DNA of 64,000 bases from Diogma glabrata (GCA_963693315.1 OY856187.1:540837-604836); one strand, 5' to 3'; positions 32,640 to 44,214 are shown, counted from the first letter of the stretch. Made by a program: numbers and translations. The notes: generated by a model not told the origin, from the sequence alone.

Positions 32640-34021
32640 ATCATTAAGATCAATATTAATATACGATATTAAATATTTTTCTTTAAAATGAATTTTCAAA
32701 CGTGAAGTCAGTTTTAGTTAAGTTATTAGTTACACTAAAACAAATCAAAAAACACCTCCGATTATTGACTTCACAAAATTTTTATTTTTATTAAAGAACA
32801 AAAAACAAATTTAAAGATTTATTTATTTATTTTTTAAAAAATTTGCAGTATGCATTTCGGAATTATCCATCTTCAGCTGCTGTCGTTTTTGCAACTAATT
32901 TTTGATAGAATTTTTTATTTTTATTTTTATCAAAGCTATAGAAAGAGAAATAATTTATACATAAGTTTAATACAAATATGTATGCGTCAAGAGCTAAGAC
33001 TAGAGATAGATATACAATTAATATAATTAATTGAACTTGCATTATAAATTATGTAAACAACTACAAACATAAATAGATTAAAATAAAGTTAAAATAAACC
33101 TAAAACAGAGGTAAAACAAAATTACGAAAAAATAAATAAATAAAAACAAAACAACAAGGTAAAAAATCATACAAATTATTCAAATTTCTTTAAAGTTATA
33201 AATTAAAAATTATCTCTAAATTTTAAATAAACGGGAGGGTATTGGTTCTTCGTCTGTGTTCATTATCTTATTTCTATTTTTCTGTATGTACAAACTTTCC
33301 CAGCCATCTAATTCTATTGGGTTCTGGATGTGTTTAATAAGTTCAATGTCACCGATCGTACAATTTCTGTTGTTTATTGCATGGGATGCAACGGATGATT
33401 TCTCTGGCCTATTGAATTTAATATGCGATATATGTTCTTTATAGCGAGTACCTATGTTTCTCTTTGTCTGTCCAATATAAACTTTTTGGCAACTACATTT
33501 GATTTTGTATACACCAGATTTTTGTGATGCCGGAACACTATCCTTTGTATTGCCCAGTTGATTGCATAACTTGTTTTTATTTTTAAACACTATCTCAGAA
33601 CTATGTTTTTTAAACACGCTTTTCAATTTATTAGTTATGGGTGGTTGGTAGGTAAAGCTTATACGTTTTTTATTATTACTATCGTTTGATTCATTGTTAT
33701 TTAAGGTGGTTTTGTTTTGTCTCTCGATTCGTCGCATCGTTTTCTTTACCATTGAATCAATGATATCGCTATCGTATCCATTTATATCAGCAACTTTTCG
33801 AATGTATTCTATTTCATCCATATAATTTTTTACTGATAGTGGCAGTGTGAACATTCTGTTTATCATGCTTCGAAACGCTGCCATTTTTGTCTGAAATGAG
33901 CAGTATGAGTCGCTTGTTATAAACCTTTCTGTTGTGGTTGGTTTCCTATATATGCTGACATCGATCTTTCCATTGTTCTCCAGAAATATGTTTGCTTTAA
34001 AAAAATCATTGTTGTACATAG
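32640..34021 (-). mobile_element. Penelope-like element, 3' half
   Basis: The minus strand holds the C-terminal RT and GIY-YIG endonuclease ORF (33216-34021), an AT-rich 3' region, and at 32852-32876 the motif CTGAAGATGG ... CCGAAATGC seen near the ends of Penelope-like elements. It is cut at its upstream side exactly where the SAP-gypsy LTR begins (34022). Its missing RT part is not on the other side of that gypsy element. Confidence 0.8.
33216..34021 (-). pseudogene. Penelope-like RT C-terminus plus GIY-YIG endonuclease, 5' truncated
   Basis: About 267 codons open to the LTR junction (the frame continues a few codons into the LTR by chance). The first part, KIDVSIYRKPTTTERFITSD, is the conserved end of the Penelope RT. 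The endonuclease has GVYKIKCSCQKVYIGQTK, in which GVY and YIG are spaced as in GIY-YIG nucleases, then Arg in GTRYKEH and the metal-binding Glu in WESLYIQ; a CSC cysteine pair is present between the two boxes. This nuclease makes the target nick for Penelope-like retrotransposition. Only the catalytic fingers and palm of the RT are missing. No internal stop is seen. Confidence 0.87.
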
Positions 34022-34652
34022 TGTAACGACTCTTCGTTGGTTCTTTTAGATTATTGAGCAAATACGACAGTAAAAAGACAGATCTTTAGTTAACAAAATC
34101 CCAAACTTTATTTATCAACCAGTTACAGCAACTTCCGATTTTAATTACAATGAATTCCAGGGTCTCCAATTTATGCACGATGAACTTCACCGGTTTTTTT
34201 ACAATTTGAATCAATAATACTCAGAATCGTAAAATCTGTATTTACTATTCCACTAAGTTCAAATTCTTTTACTATTAGTACCCAGGCTCAAGTACCACCG
34301 AATATTCCTTATACTTGCGAATATTTATCAACACTTTTAATTGCAAAAGTAAAACTCTCTATCTGATATTTTTGTTCGCTTATTCCTATCGAAAAATAAA
34401 TAAATCGAAACTTCTATAATCCACTAGAAATCAATACTACGTAGTCCGTACATCTTGAATAGGCCACACCTATTTTCATTCATACTTGCATTTGTATTAG
34501 CGAACTCAAATTTAATTTATGCAAAATGTATTTGTTAAAGGGAGTTAACTTTTAATTCATCTTTGCCATAGAATGTAGAAAACATTTAGGCGGAACGTAT
34601 TGGTTATTTATGATTAAATTAAATTAACCCATTCTGGACGAAGTTTATTACA
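34022..34652 (-). repeat. 3' LTR of SAP-gypsy copy 2
   Basis: 631 bp, TGTAACGACT to GTTTATTACA. Homologous over its whole length to the LTRs at 37689 and 44244 and to the split LTR of copy 1. It interrupts the Penelope-like ORF on its left. Confidence 0.97.
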
Positions 34653-34663
34653 CTGCCTTCCAT

Positions 34664-36085
34664 TTAGTTTTGTTCGTCCTGAACAATATCAGCTATCGCA
34701 TTGGTGCTGTTACCTTGGTACGGTGCCAACCTTTGCAGATGTATCACTTTCATGTTGGTACGGGGTCCCCTTTGTATGCAGTAGAGTACATCATTAATTC
34801 GTTTGATTATTTTATATGGGCCTTCCCAATCTGGCTGCAGCTTGGGTGATCTTCCCTTAGTTCTTCTGGGGTTGTATAGCCGTACCAATTCTTCTTCTTG
34901 AAAACCGCCACTATTTGCATTTATGTCGTACCTGGTTTTCATTTTGTCACTGGCAATCTTAATGTGGTCTCGAACCTGCTGATGGATTTTATTCATCTTC
35001 TCCCTTAGTTGTCCCACATAATCTGTTTTCGTGGATATCAGACCTCCTGGGATGCCAAACTCGATGTCACTAGGAAGATGTAGTTCTCTTCCGAACATGA
35101 TATTCGCTGGCGTTTCACATGTCGTATCGTGGACTGCGCTACGATAGGCCATCAAGAATAACGGAAGATCCTTATCCCAATTTCTTTGGTTGGCTTCCAC
35201 TAGCTTCGACAAATGTTCTTCCATGATTCGGTTGAATCGTTCTACCATGCCATCCGATTGTGGGTTCATAGGTGTAGTTCGTGTTTTTCTAATGTCGAGT
35301 GTTCTGCACAGCTCTTCCATCAGTTGCGATTCAAAATTCCTTCCCTGGTTCGTATGCAACTCGAGCGGTGTTCCATATCTGCAAATCCATTCATTGACTA
35401 ATGTTTCAGCGACCGTAACTGCTTCCTGGTTCGGTATTGCATAAGCTTCCGGCCATTTTGTAAAGTAATCAATGACCACCATGATGTATTTGTTACCTTT
35501 TGTAGTTTCCGGAAATGGCCCCGCGATGTCTATAGCAACTCTCTCCATTGGGGCGCCCACATTGTACTGTTGCATCTCTCCTCGAGTTCTAGTCTTTGGT
35601 CCTTTGCTCGCCGCACAAGTATCACATCGCCGACACCATTGCTCTACGTCGGTTCGATACCTTACCCAATAAAACCTCTCCCTTACTTTAGCCAGGGTTT
35701 TATTGACTCCCAGGTGTCCTCCAGAAATACTTCCATGCAGCTTTCCCAGTAGCCCTTCCACTCGACTTGATGGCAACACCAGTTGTTCCAACACTTTCTT
35801 TCCATCAGCGGACTCCCATTTCCTTTTTAGTATCCCGTTGTCAATCAATAGTAAGTCCCATTGCACCCAGTAGCACTTCACCTCCGTACTTAAAGGTGCT
35901 ACCCCTTTCCACTCCGGTCGCCTTCCCTCGGTTTTCCATTTCAATATTGGAGCCATAGCTGGATCTTCTAGCTGCTCTCTTTTCATTGCCTCGGTACACC
36001 AATCGTCAGGAGTTTGGAACTTAATTTGCTTCACTGTCCTTGCCTCTTTTCTCTCAGTCCTGCTACATGACTTGCGCTCCTCCAT
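34664..36085 (-). pseudogene. pol: Integrase of SAP-gypsy copy 2
   Basis: 473 open codons: end of RNase H linker (SCSRTERKEART), the HHCC zinc region (HGSISGGHLGVNKTL, WCRRCDTCAASK), the DDE core and a C-terminal GPY/F-type module (LQPDWEGPYKIIKRINDVLY). The first catalytic Asp (IDIAGPF) and the Glu (DGMVERFNR) are kept, but the second is changed: HTNQGRNF instead of HTDQGRNF in copy 1. A D-to-N change in the DDE triad should abolish strand transfer. The frame is open because no stop has arisen, not because it is functional. Confidence 0.9.
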
Positions 36086-36402
36086 ACAGGGTTTTCTATT
36101 GTAAGATCGTCAGCGTTACAATGTATCTCTTTCTTACGGTGTTCAACGCGAAAATCTCCTTCCTTTTTGATATCCACTTGCTTGTTTAAAAGGTTCATCA
36201 ACCGGGATGGGACTACTCCTTCTTTTGCTGCTTTTAGTGTTTTGCATTCCCTTTGTATCCTTTTCTTACGGTGTTCAACGAGGAAATCTCCTGCCTTTTT
36301 GACATCCACTTGCTTCTTTGAAAGATTCATCAACCGGACTGGATCTACTCCTTCTTTTGCAGCTATTAGTGTTTTGCATTCCCGTCTAATGTGCCCTAAC
36401 TC
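36086..36402 (-). pseudogene. Deletion junction of SAP-gypsy copy 2, with a duplicated joint
   Basis: Three pieces that are far apart in copy 1 pol are fused here: the end of the zinc knuckle (RREC), the block AAKEGVVPVQLINFSNK (residues 230-246 of copy 1 pol) and the block DFKVEHRKGRIHGNAD (732-747). The fusion occurs twice in tandem (AAKEGVDPVRLMNLSKK, then AAKEGVVPSRLMNLLNK, each followed by GDF-VEHRKK). The repeated unit is about 120-130 bp. Confidence 0.85.
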
Positions 36403-37659
36403 TTAACAATTCCAGCATCTCACTCTGCTAGACCTTCTTCGTTGATTTCGTTCAGGCTTATCTTCCAAACTTTTGACACGCATGATCACTTCATCAAGCG
36501 CTGCTTTCAGTGGTTCCTCAGCAACTTCCATCTGACGTACTCTATCTGAGCCATACGCTCTTTTTCCGGCTTCCATTTGCAGGGCCAATGCTAAGACTTC
36601 CGCAGGTAGTTTCTTCCCGCTTAGATACAGCTGATTTCTCATTTGCACATCTCGAAGAGCATTGATAAATGTATCAGCTGCCAGTTCGTCTCGATGTTCA
36701 GCGTTATAATTCGGATATGATAGATTAACCAGTCTCACAATGTCAGCCTCTAATTCTTGCAAAGTTTCGCTGACTCCTTGTTTTCGTGTCTTGAGCTGCA
36801 TGCGATGGAGAGTTCGCACATGACTTTCCCCATATCTTACTTCTAAGGCCTCCATTAGCTTGTTGTAATCACGCTCTGTCGCTGATAGTGTCTGCAAAAT
36901 TTCAGCAGCAGGTCCCTTCAATGCCAATATAAGCGCATTTGCTTTTTGCTGGTGATTGAACCCAGTTGTTGCTATCTCAAATCGCATCTTAAATATCTGA
37001 TACGATATTGATCCATCAAATACAGGTGTTTTCACTCTAGCTGGAGCTGAAGTAGTTGAAGGGTTGATCATGTTGCCTGACTTCACTTGTGCTATTTCTT
37101 GGCGGAATTTACTCGAAAGTTTGCGTAATTTCTCTTGTTCTTCGGTAACTGTCCGCAGCTCCCTTTCCATGTTGTTGATTTTAACCTCCGCACTGGATAT
37201 ACGTGACTCGATTACTTCACGTAGTTGTTGTTGATCTAATTTTTGTTCCGCTGCCAGTTTCTCTTGTCGGGCTTTTTGTTCTGCTGCCAGTTTCTCTTGT
37301 CGGGCCATCAGATCAGCAAGTTGTTGTTGTTGGTTGTTTCCTTGTTTGGTCATCATATCAGCAAATTGTTGTTGTTGGTTGTTTCCTTGTTTGGCCATCA
37401 TATCAGCGAATTGTTGTTGCTGCTGTGCCATTATTTCTTTCATCAACACCATCATCGGATCAAGTGCTGGGGCATTCTGGACCGTAACTTCCTCTGGCTC
37501 TACTTCTATGACCTCTGTGTTTTGGCCTGCTTCTTCTAAAACTTTACGCAGCCGGAACGCAAGTTCTGCCTTCGTTCCGTGGATTGGAGCATTCCTTTTT
37601 CTCAACTCGTCCTTCAGCTGGGTCTGGCTGAGATCACTAATATTTACTGTCTTGACCAT
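36403..37659 (-). pseudogene. gag: Gag of SAP-gypsy copy 2
   Basis: Open from the ATG at 37657-37659 (MVKTVNISD) through the SAP domain, the Gln-rich coiled coil, the capsid region (VKTPVFDGSISYQIFKMRF, TLSATERDYNKLMEALEVRYG) to the zinc knuckle, where TGG AAT TGT is followed by TAA, giving CWNC-stop in place of CWNCGKLGH. Apart from loss of the RNA-binding knuckle the frame is complete. The coiled-coil repeat block differs in unit number from copy 1, with QQQQFADMM(A/T)KQGNN repeats side by side. Confidence 0.9.
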
Positions 37660-37688
37660 TGTTTCAATAATCCCACTTCTGACACCAC

Positions 37689-38318
37689 TGTAACGACTCT
37701 TCGTTGGTTCTTTTAGATTATTGAGCAAATACGACAGTAAAAAGACAGATCTTTAGTTAACAAAATCCCAAACTTTATTTATCAACCAGTTACAGCAACT
37801 TCCGATTTTAATTACAATGAATTCCAGGGTCTCCAATTTATGCACGATGAACTTCACCGCTTTTCCACAATTTGAATCAATAATACTCGGAATCGTAAAA
37901 TCTGTATTTACTATTCCACTAAGTTCAAATTCTTTTACTATTAGTACCCAGGCTCAAGTACCACCGAATATTCCTTATACTTGCGAATATTTATCAACAC
38001 TTTTAATTGCAAAAGTAAAACTCTCTATCTGATATTTTTGTTCGCTTATTTCTATCGAAAAATAAATAATTTGAAACTTCTATAATCCACTAGAAATCAA
38101 TACTACGTAGTCCGTACATCTTGAATAGGCCACACCTATTTTCATTCATACTTGCATTTGTATTAGCGAACTCAAATTTAATTTATGCAAAATGTATTTG
38201 TTAAAGGGAGTTAACTTTTAATTCATCTTTGCCATAGAATGTAGGAAACATTTAGGCGGAACGTATTGGTTATTCATGATTAAATTAAATTAACCCATTC
38301 TGGACGAAGTTTATTACA
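37689..38318 (-). repeat. 5' LTR of SAP-gypsy copy 2
   Basis: 630 bp with TGTAACG and TTATTACA ends; the primer site TGGTGTCAGAAG lies one base inside. It is almost identical to the LTR at 44244-44873, of which it is the tandem-duplicate partner. Confidence 0.96.
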
Positions 38319-40499
38319 ATATTGTAAATTTTTTTTTAATTTATTCTCTATCAAATATTGAGACTGTTACTCAGGTGTTAGAGGATTATATGGGCTAGAA
38401 GAATGATCAGGTAGGTTTTAATTTCATATATTAATTTTGAAACTTTAAACATATCTTTCGTTATAATTGTACTACAAATAAATTTTAGTACGTCCATATT
38501 TCATATAATTTAAGGAATACCGACTTGAAGTTTTGGCGAATTTAATCTCATTAAACAGACATGCTAGATAGATCATGTATAACTTATATAACTATTTAAT
38601 AACTTTTAAGTTATTATAGATATATCCACTTTTCCAAACTCTTATCAATGCTAAAATATGTCATTTTCAATGCAAAACCATAACATATCTTAACGACACC
38701 ATTAACAAACGAAGAAAGAGAACCAAATCCTGTCGAAGTTATACAACAAAGGAGGATTATGTCGAAATTCAGTATGAAATTTGTCTTATAAGATAATTTT
38801 TTAAAATAAATGCTAATTAATCGATTAATAATTGAAGAAGCTATAGGCACTTCGCGAAACATTTTTAATATTGGTTATTAATTATTATATTAAATTTTTT
38901 TATTTGTTACGTAACTTAAGTTACGTATAGTTACGTAACTTAAAACAAGTAAAAAAAAATTTAAAATAATAACCAATTTATATATCGGTTGTAGCTAAAT
39001 TTTTTATAATGCAGGACCTACCTACCTTTAAAGTTTTCTTCGTCAATATCTACATGGTTTAGATATACTAAATTGTTATAAAATTAATAGATCATTAAAA
39101 ATATCTCAGGCCGCACGAGGAATTTTGCTTTCATGCAATAATTACTTATGCAAGCAATATCGTTTATCAAAAACAAAACCAAATACCAATTTAATTATTT
39201 GCTTTGGAAGAAATAGCAGGTACACATCATCATCTGAAAATTAGAACATCTAAAATTTCAATGCCTAAATCAAAAAGTAAGAGGGTTAATCATGGTTGAA
39301 TATTTGTATATTTATTTAATTAAAACAATTATATATCTGTTTTCATAGCTTAAATGTGATTTCGATTTGAAATGCCCGAATAGAAAAAACGCATTTACTG
39401 AAAACTGGTATTTTGTTAGAAACCAACTGAAACTTAAATTTATTGGACCACGAAGACCCACGGAACCGGAGTTTTAGCTATAGCACTACAATTACATGTA
39501 CTTCAAGACGGTGGGTTAAAATTTATTAATTTTAATTAATTAATAAGTAATTTAATTTCATTGATTTTAATTTAACAAATGCTTTATATTTGGCTATTCA
39601 GATGCAACAACAAAAAGGAGAAAAGCAGATGCATTAACAATAAATGGATTTAAGTAGCCACAAACAAAAATTAAAAATTAAAATTGATAAACCCAGCGCT
39701 GAAGAAAAAATGTGCAATTTTTTTTGGAACATGCATTTCGTTTGGAACTAAGTGAGGCCATATTTTTTAAATATTTCAAAAGCTGATGAAAAACGAGATA
39801 AAAGTTTACAAAGGACGTTGACATCATATTTTCTACCTTTACGGCCACGGTAAATTGCAGTAGGGTCAATAAACAATATTATTTCTTCCATTGTTTTTGC
39901 AAATGAAGTATGATATGATGTAGAATCACCAATCAAGTGCTGTGGAAGTATCGTTTAAAACAACCTATGCATTAAATGGGCATTATCCGCCTGACGTAAA
40001 AGTGGCATGGACGTTTATTGAGAAAGCTGTGTTTAAGTTAGACACGTGTATTCACTGCCGACCTTCGTTTCAGCTTTATTGTTGAACTTAATTTTAAGTT
40101 TAATTAAGAAATTTAATTTGTAGTATTATTTTAATAGTTCTTCTGGTAATAAGCTGAGTTCATATAATTTATCATTATATCTTTGAATGAACGAACGAAA
40201 CGAATGAACGAAAAAGTAAGAAGATGCGTTAGTGGAACTTCAAAAGAGATTGAGCTCTGCACCAGTTCTGGCTTACCAAATTTGGAATTCGAATTTGACA
40301 CTAAGCTAGCAATGATGGTATAGTACGAGTGTTATCTCAAGAAATGGAAAGACTAAGGGGTAGAAAATGTAGAATAAACTTCTTCGTTTGAATTAGCGTT
40401 GTAGCACTGGACAGTGCAGTTCACCAAATGATCACACCGTACAGAGAGAGTACAGAATACAGAGTACAGATGTAAAGTCATTGGGAAAGGTGCAGTGCA
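38319..40499. other. Unique AT-rich spacer of unit A, no gene recognised
   Basis: About 2.2 kb without a recognisable coding sequence; the frames present are short and repeated in unit B only because of the duplication. It contains an imperfect palindrome at 38869-38977 with three TTACGTA cores and an AACG-rich run near 40190-40215. Confidence 0.6.
38869..38977. repeat. Imperfect palindrome with three GTTACGTA(AC) motifs
   Basis: ATTGGTTATTA on the left is mirrored by TAATAACCAAT on the right, and the centre holds GTTACGTAAC at 38906-38915, GTTACGTA at 38920-38927 and GTTACGTAAC at 38930-38939. It could be a small non-autonomous transposon. TTACGTAA is also the binding consensus of PAR-type bZIP factors; regulatory use is only a possibility. 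The copy in unit B is near 45424-45532. Confidence 0.7.
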
Positions 40500-40830
40500 A
40501 GGCCCTTTTTTCCCCATGATTTCTGTCCAATTACCCAAGACACGTTCCATTAAACTTTCAAATGCTGCTGGGACTCAGTACGAATCGAATTGCAAAACAT
40601 TAAATTCCCATAACCCATCTACCCATACTACACGCTGTCAATTATCGCTCCCCTCCCTGCACTTCTACCTGCGACTTCTACCTGCGACTAACCACTTTGC
40701 AGATCTACTGTTGACAACATTTGGACCTGCAAATGTTTCCAGGGTATCATCTATTCGAGGTAATGGGTAATTAATTTTTTGTTGCTGCATTCAATTTTCT
40801 GTAGTCAATGCAGAAATTGCAGAAATTTTG
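40500..40830 (-). pseudogene. Relic of a gypsy reverse transcriptase
   Basis: In broken frames the minus strand reads CIDYRKLNA, PLPRIDDTLETFAGPN, then PAAFESLMERVLGNW. These are consecutive Ty3/gypsy RT blocks (compare VDYRKLNE, PLPRIDDTLDTLSGA and PATFERLMECVLHG in SAP-gypsy copy 1), with the region between the second and third badly decayed. It is a different, older element. The LINE at 40831 begins immediately after it. In unit B only the last block remains. Confidence 0.75.
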
Positions 40831-43352
40831 GGTAGCGAAAATCCTAAATTCTACGCCCACGCCATGCTACCTGAGTAGCGCTAACAGAATCAGGTTGGTG
40901 TAGTTGAAAGGGGCAGAGTAAATATTGCTTATACTCAATAATTCTGCACCATGGCGTGTCATTGGCGCCATATAACCAATGCAACTCAAGCGTCTGTTCT
41001 CCATGTTAGGGGCGGCTTGGAGCGGGCGTCTGTTTTGGATTAAGCGATTCGCTATATAAACGCGTAACAAGCGTCTGTTCTGCATGTTAGGGGTGGTTTG
41101 GAGCGGGCGTCTGTTTTTGATCAAGCGGCTCGCTATATAAAAGTGTAAAAAGGTTGTTTCTGGTGACCTAAAGATGCAAAACGAACCCATTCACGAAAAT
41201 TTGGGTTGGGCGAAGGACTAACACCTCATTTCCGTAAAAAATTATTTATCATGAATGTACACTGTACACTGACCTCGGATTATCTCCGACTCATTTAAAG
41301 AACGACCTCGGAAACTGTACCCGGACTATGATTTGAAAATGGGAACCTGGAACGTGCTAGGCCTTAGAAGACCAGGAGATCTACTAAAACTTACAAACAA
41401 AATCGATAGCTACATACTAGATATAGTGGCATTACAAGAACTAAGGTGGCCAGGGAGTGGAATCTACGAAACAGCCAGGGGATACACTCTCTACTATTGC
41501 GGTCATGAAAACGGAGGAGAATTTGGAGTTGGCTTTCTCATACATCGTCACGTGAATCAACATGTTATCGACTTTTGCCCAATTAATATGCACAATGAGA
41601 ATCCGCACGCAAAAATTTTATGTAACGATCATCAATGTGCACCTACTGAAGACAAAGCAGATGACGTTAAAGACCTGTTCTTTCTAGAACTCGAAGAAGT
41701 CATCAATAACATCCCACGGCACGATATAAAAATCGTGGTAGGTTACTTCAATGCTCAAATTGGTAGAAGTTCAGAACTTAAAACACATATCGGCCCTAAC
41801 AGTCTGTATCATACTAGCAACAATAACGGCTTTCGCGCAGCTGAGCTGAGTATGATGTATGATCTAGTAATATCTAGCACTTTCTTCCCTCATGAGAGAA
41901 TTCACAAGGCAACGTGGAAATCAAATGACGGAAGAACGGAGAATCAAATCGATCACGTCATGATTTCTAAGAGACACTCTATAAGTGTAACTGTCGTTCG
42001 ATCATATAGAGGTGCTGACATGGACACCGATCATATGCTTGTCATCTTTAAGTACAAGTGCAAGTTACTATCTACATTTAATAGACAAGCAAAAAAGACC
42101 GTGCGCTGGAATGTCGAAGCATTTAAACACCTGGAAACACTGAGTGGATATCAGGAAATTGTAACGCAAAGCATAAAAGAGCATGACATCCCGCTTGAGA
42201 TGCCATTAAACATACAAGAAGAATGGCAAACGCTTCAATCAAACATTATATCCGCAGCACAAACTACAATCGGAAAACGGCCACCGAAATCACGTAACGA
42301 ATGGTTTGATGACGAGTGCCGCGAAAGAGTTGAGCAAAACAAAAACTGCGAGAAAAATGGTTAACAAGGAACACCCGAAGCACCCAAACTGATCATATAT
42401 GCACCAGAAAAGCTTCAGCAAAACCCCTACGGAAAAAGAAACGCGAGCACATGAAGAGCTGCATCGAAAACATCAACCAACATGCGGTCAATGAAAATTC
42501 GAAAGAATGCTTTGCCAGTTCGTGAAATCTGACAAAAGATTTTCACCCAAGATCTACAGCCATCAAAAATGGAAACAACGAGCTTACAAAAAGTGAACAT
42601 GATGTGCTGGCAGTGTGGCGATCCCACTTTCAAGACCTACTGAATAGGACGAATAAATTTCATCCTATTAGAGCAATTGCTCCATCAAGTGAGGAGATTT
42701 TTGCCCCTTACCCGACAATAGAAGAAGTGGAAGCTGCCATCAAAAAATTAAAAAATGGTAAATCACCAGGTATCGATGAATTCCCTGCAGAACTATTTAA
42801 AAATGGAGGATGGAGCAGCTCTGGTCTCACGTATATATGATCTGATTCTCGCAATCTGGGACCAAGGAGAACTACCTGCTGGATGGAAAACAGCTCTCAT
42901 TGTTCCGCTACATAAAAAAGGTGACAGCCTAAAGTCTGCGAATTATCGTGGCATCGAACTGTTGAGCACTGCATATAAAATACTAGCTAATGTCGTACTT
43001 GCTCGGCTCTTCCCCTTCACCGAATCTATCATCGGCGACTATCAGTTTGTTTTTTATCCCAACCGTTCAACCACAGATCAATGTTTTCCCTTAAGGATGA
43101 TTCTGAAAAAATGTTGGTAGTACAACATCAGCATTCACCAGCTCTACGTTGATTTCAAGCAAGCAGCTGATAGCATCATCCGCGACAACCTCAGGTCCGC
43201 ACTCATATGCCTTGGTATTCCAGCGAAACTTGTTTCTCTGTGCAAACTCACAACATCGGGATCAAACTGTAGAATAGTAATCGAAGGGTCAGTTTCTGAC
43301 TCTTTGGATATAACATCAGGTGTTCGACAAGGTGATGCACTCGCGTCCGTAC
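40831..43352 (+). mobile_element. LINE 3A: RTE-like, decayed, truncated at the duplication joint
   Basis: Starts GGTAGCGAAAATCC like LINE 1, has two monomers with TATATAA-type boxes (starting about 40991 and 41070), and closely follows LINE 1 through the endonuclease and much of the RT. It ends inside the RT at the joint with unit B. Confidence 0.9.
41333..43352 (+). pseudogene. LINE 3A endonuclease-RT pseudogene
   Basis: Open 41333-42364 for the endonuclease (MGTWNVLGLRRPG, LQELRWPGSG, VVGYFNAQ, MDTDHMLV), then broken. The catalytic Asp of GDFNAQ is replaced by Tyr (GYFNAQ). Paired frameshifts scramble the stretch before CAPTEDKADD. A frameshift ends the frame at ECRERVEQNKNCEKNG. RT pieces follow at 42604-42840 and 42755-43120 in different frames (SPGIDEFPAEL, ANYRGIELLSTAYK, CFPLRMILKKCW then stop). 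Non-functional. Confidence 0.9.
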
Positions 43353-43361
43353 AAAACTTAA

Positions 43362-44214
43362 AGAGAGCTTGCACATGACTTTCCCCATATCTTACTTCTA
43401 AGGCCTCCATTAGCTTGTTGTAATCACGCTCTGTCGCTGATAGTGTCTGCAAAATTTCAGCAGCAGGTCCCTTCAATGCCAATATAAGCGCATTTGCTTT
43501 TTGCTGGTGATTGAACCCAGTTGTTGCTATCTCAAATCGCATCTTAAATATCTGATACGATATTGATCCATCAAATACAGGTGTTTTCACTCTAGCTGGA
43601 GCTGAAGTAGTTGAAGGGTTGATCATGTTGCCTGACTTCACTTGTGCTATTTCTTGGCGGAATTTACTCGAAAGTTTGCGTAATTTCTCTTGTTCTTCGG
43701 TAACTGTCCGCAGCTCCCTTTCCATGTTGTTGATTTTAACCTCCGCACTGGATATACGTGACTCGATTACTTCACGTAGTTGTTGTTGATCTAATTTTTG
43801 TTCCGCTGCCAGTTTCTCTTGTCGGGCTTTTTGTTCTGCTGCCAGTTTCTCTTGTCGGGCCATCAGATCAGCAAGTTGTTGTTGTTGGTTGTTTCCTTGT
43901 TTGGTCATCATATCAGCAAATTGTTGTTGTTGGTTGTTTCCTTGTTTGGCCATCATATCAGCGAATTGTTGTTGCTGCTGTGCCATTATTTCTTTCATCA
44001 ACACCATCATCGGATCAAGTGCTGGGGCATTCTGGACCGTAACTTCCTCTGGCTCTACTTCTATGACCTCTGTGTTTTGGCCTGCTTCTTCTAAAACTTT
44101 ACGCAGCCGGAACGCAAGTTCTGCCTTCGTTCCGTGGATTGGAGCATTCCTTTTTCTCAACTCGTCCTTCAGCTGGGTCTGGCTGAGATCACTAATATTT
44201 ACTGTCTTGACCAT
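43362..44214 (-). pseudogene. gag: Truncated gag of SAP-gypsy copy 3
   Basis: SAP domain, coiled coil and most of the capsid-like region as in copy 2 (the first 280 or so residues agree). After EALEVRYGESHVQAL the frame runs into antisense LINE sequence and stops at 43144. The zinc knuckle is absent. Confidence 0.9.

Larger units (their letters stand above)
34022..38318 (-). mobile_element. SAP-gypsy copy 2, internally deleted derivative with two LTRs
   Basis: LTRs at 34022-34652 and 37689-38318 differ at only a few positions. Between them are a full gag, a scrambled 300-bp junction and a nearly complete integrase; protease, RT and most of RNase H are gone. The flanks (CATAG on the left, ATATT on the right) do not form a target duplication, so either the two LTRs come from different insertions or the flanks were rearranged. 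The element is non-autonomous. Confidence 0.92.
36815..43352. repeat. Segmental tandem duplication, unit A
   Basis: Everything from mid-gag of SAP-gypsy copy 2 to mid-RT of the LINE recurs in the same order and orientation from about 43362. The offset is 6555 bases on the left and 6152 on the right, because unit B lacks about 400 bases (40568-40968 of unit A). Sequence identity is near complete, with scattered single-base differences. Confidence 0.93.

Noticed and set aside
33216..34061. A 281-codon protein starting MLNNLKEPTKSRY
   Set aside because: The first 13 residues or so come from the adjacent LTR; only the part from about 34021 downward is Penelope-like.
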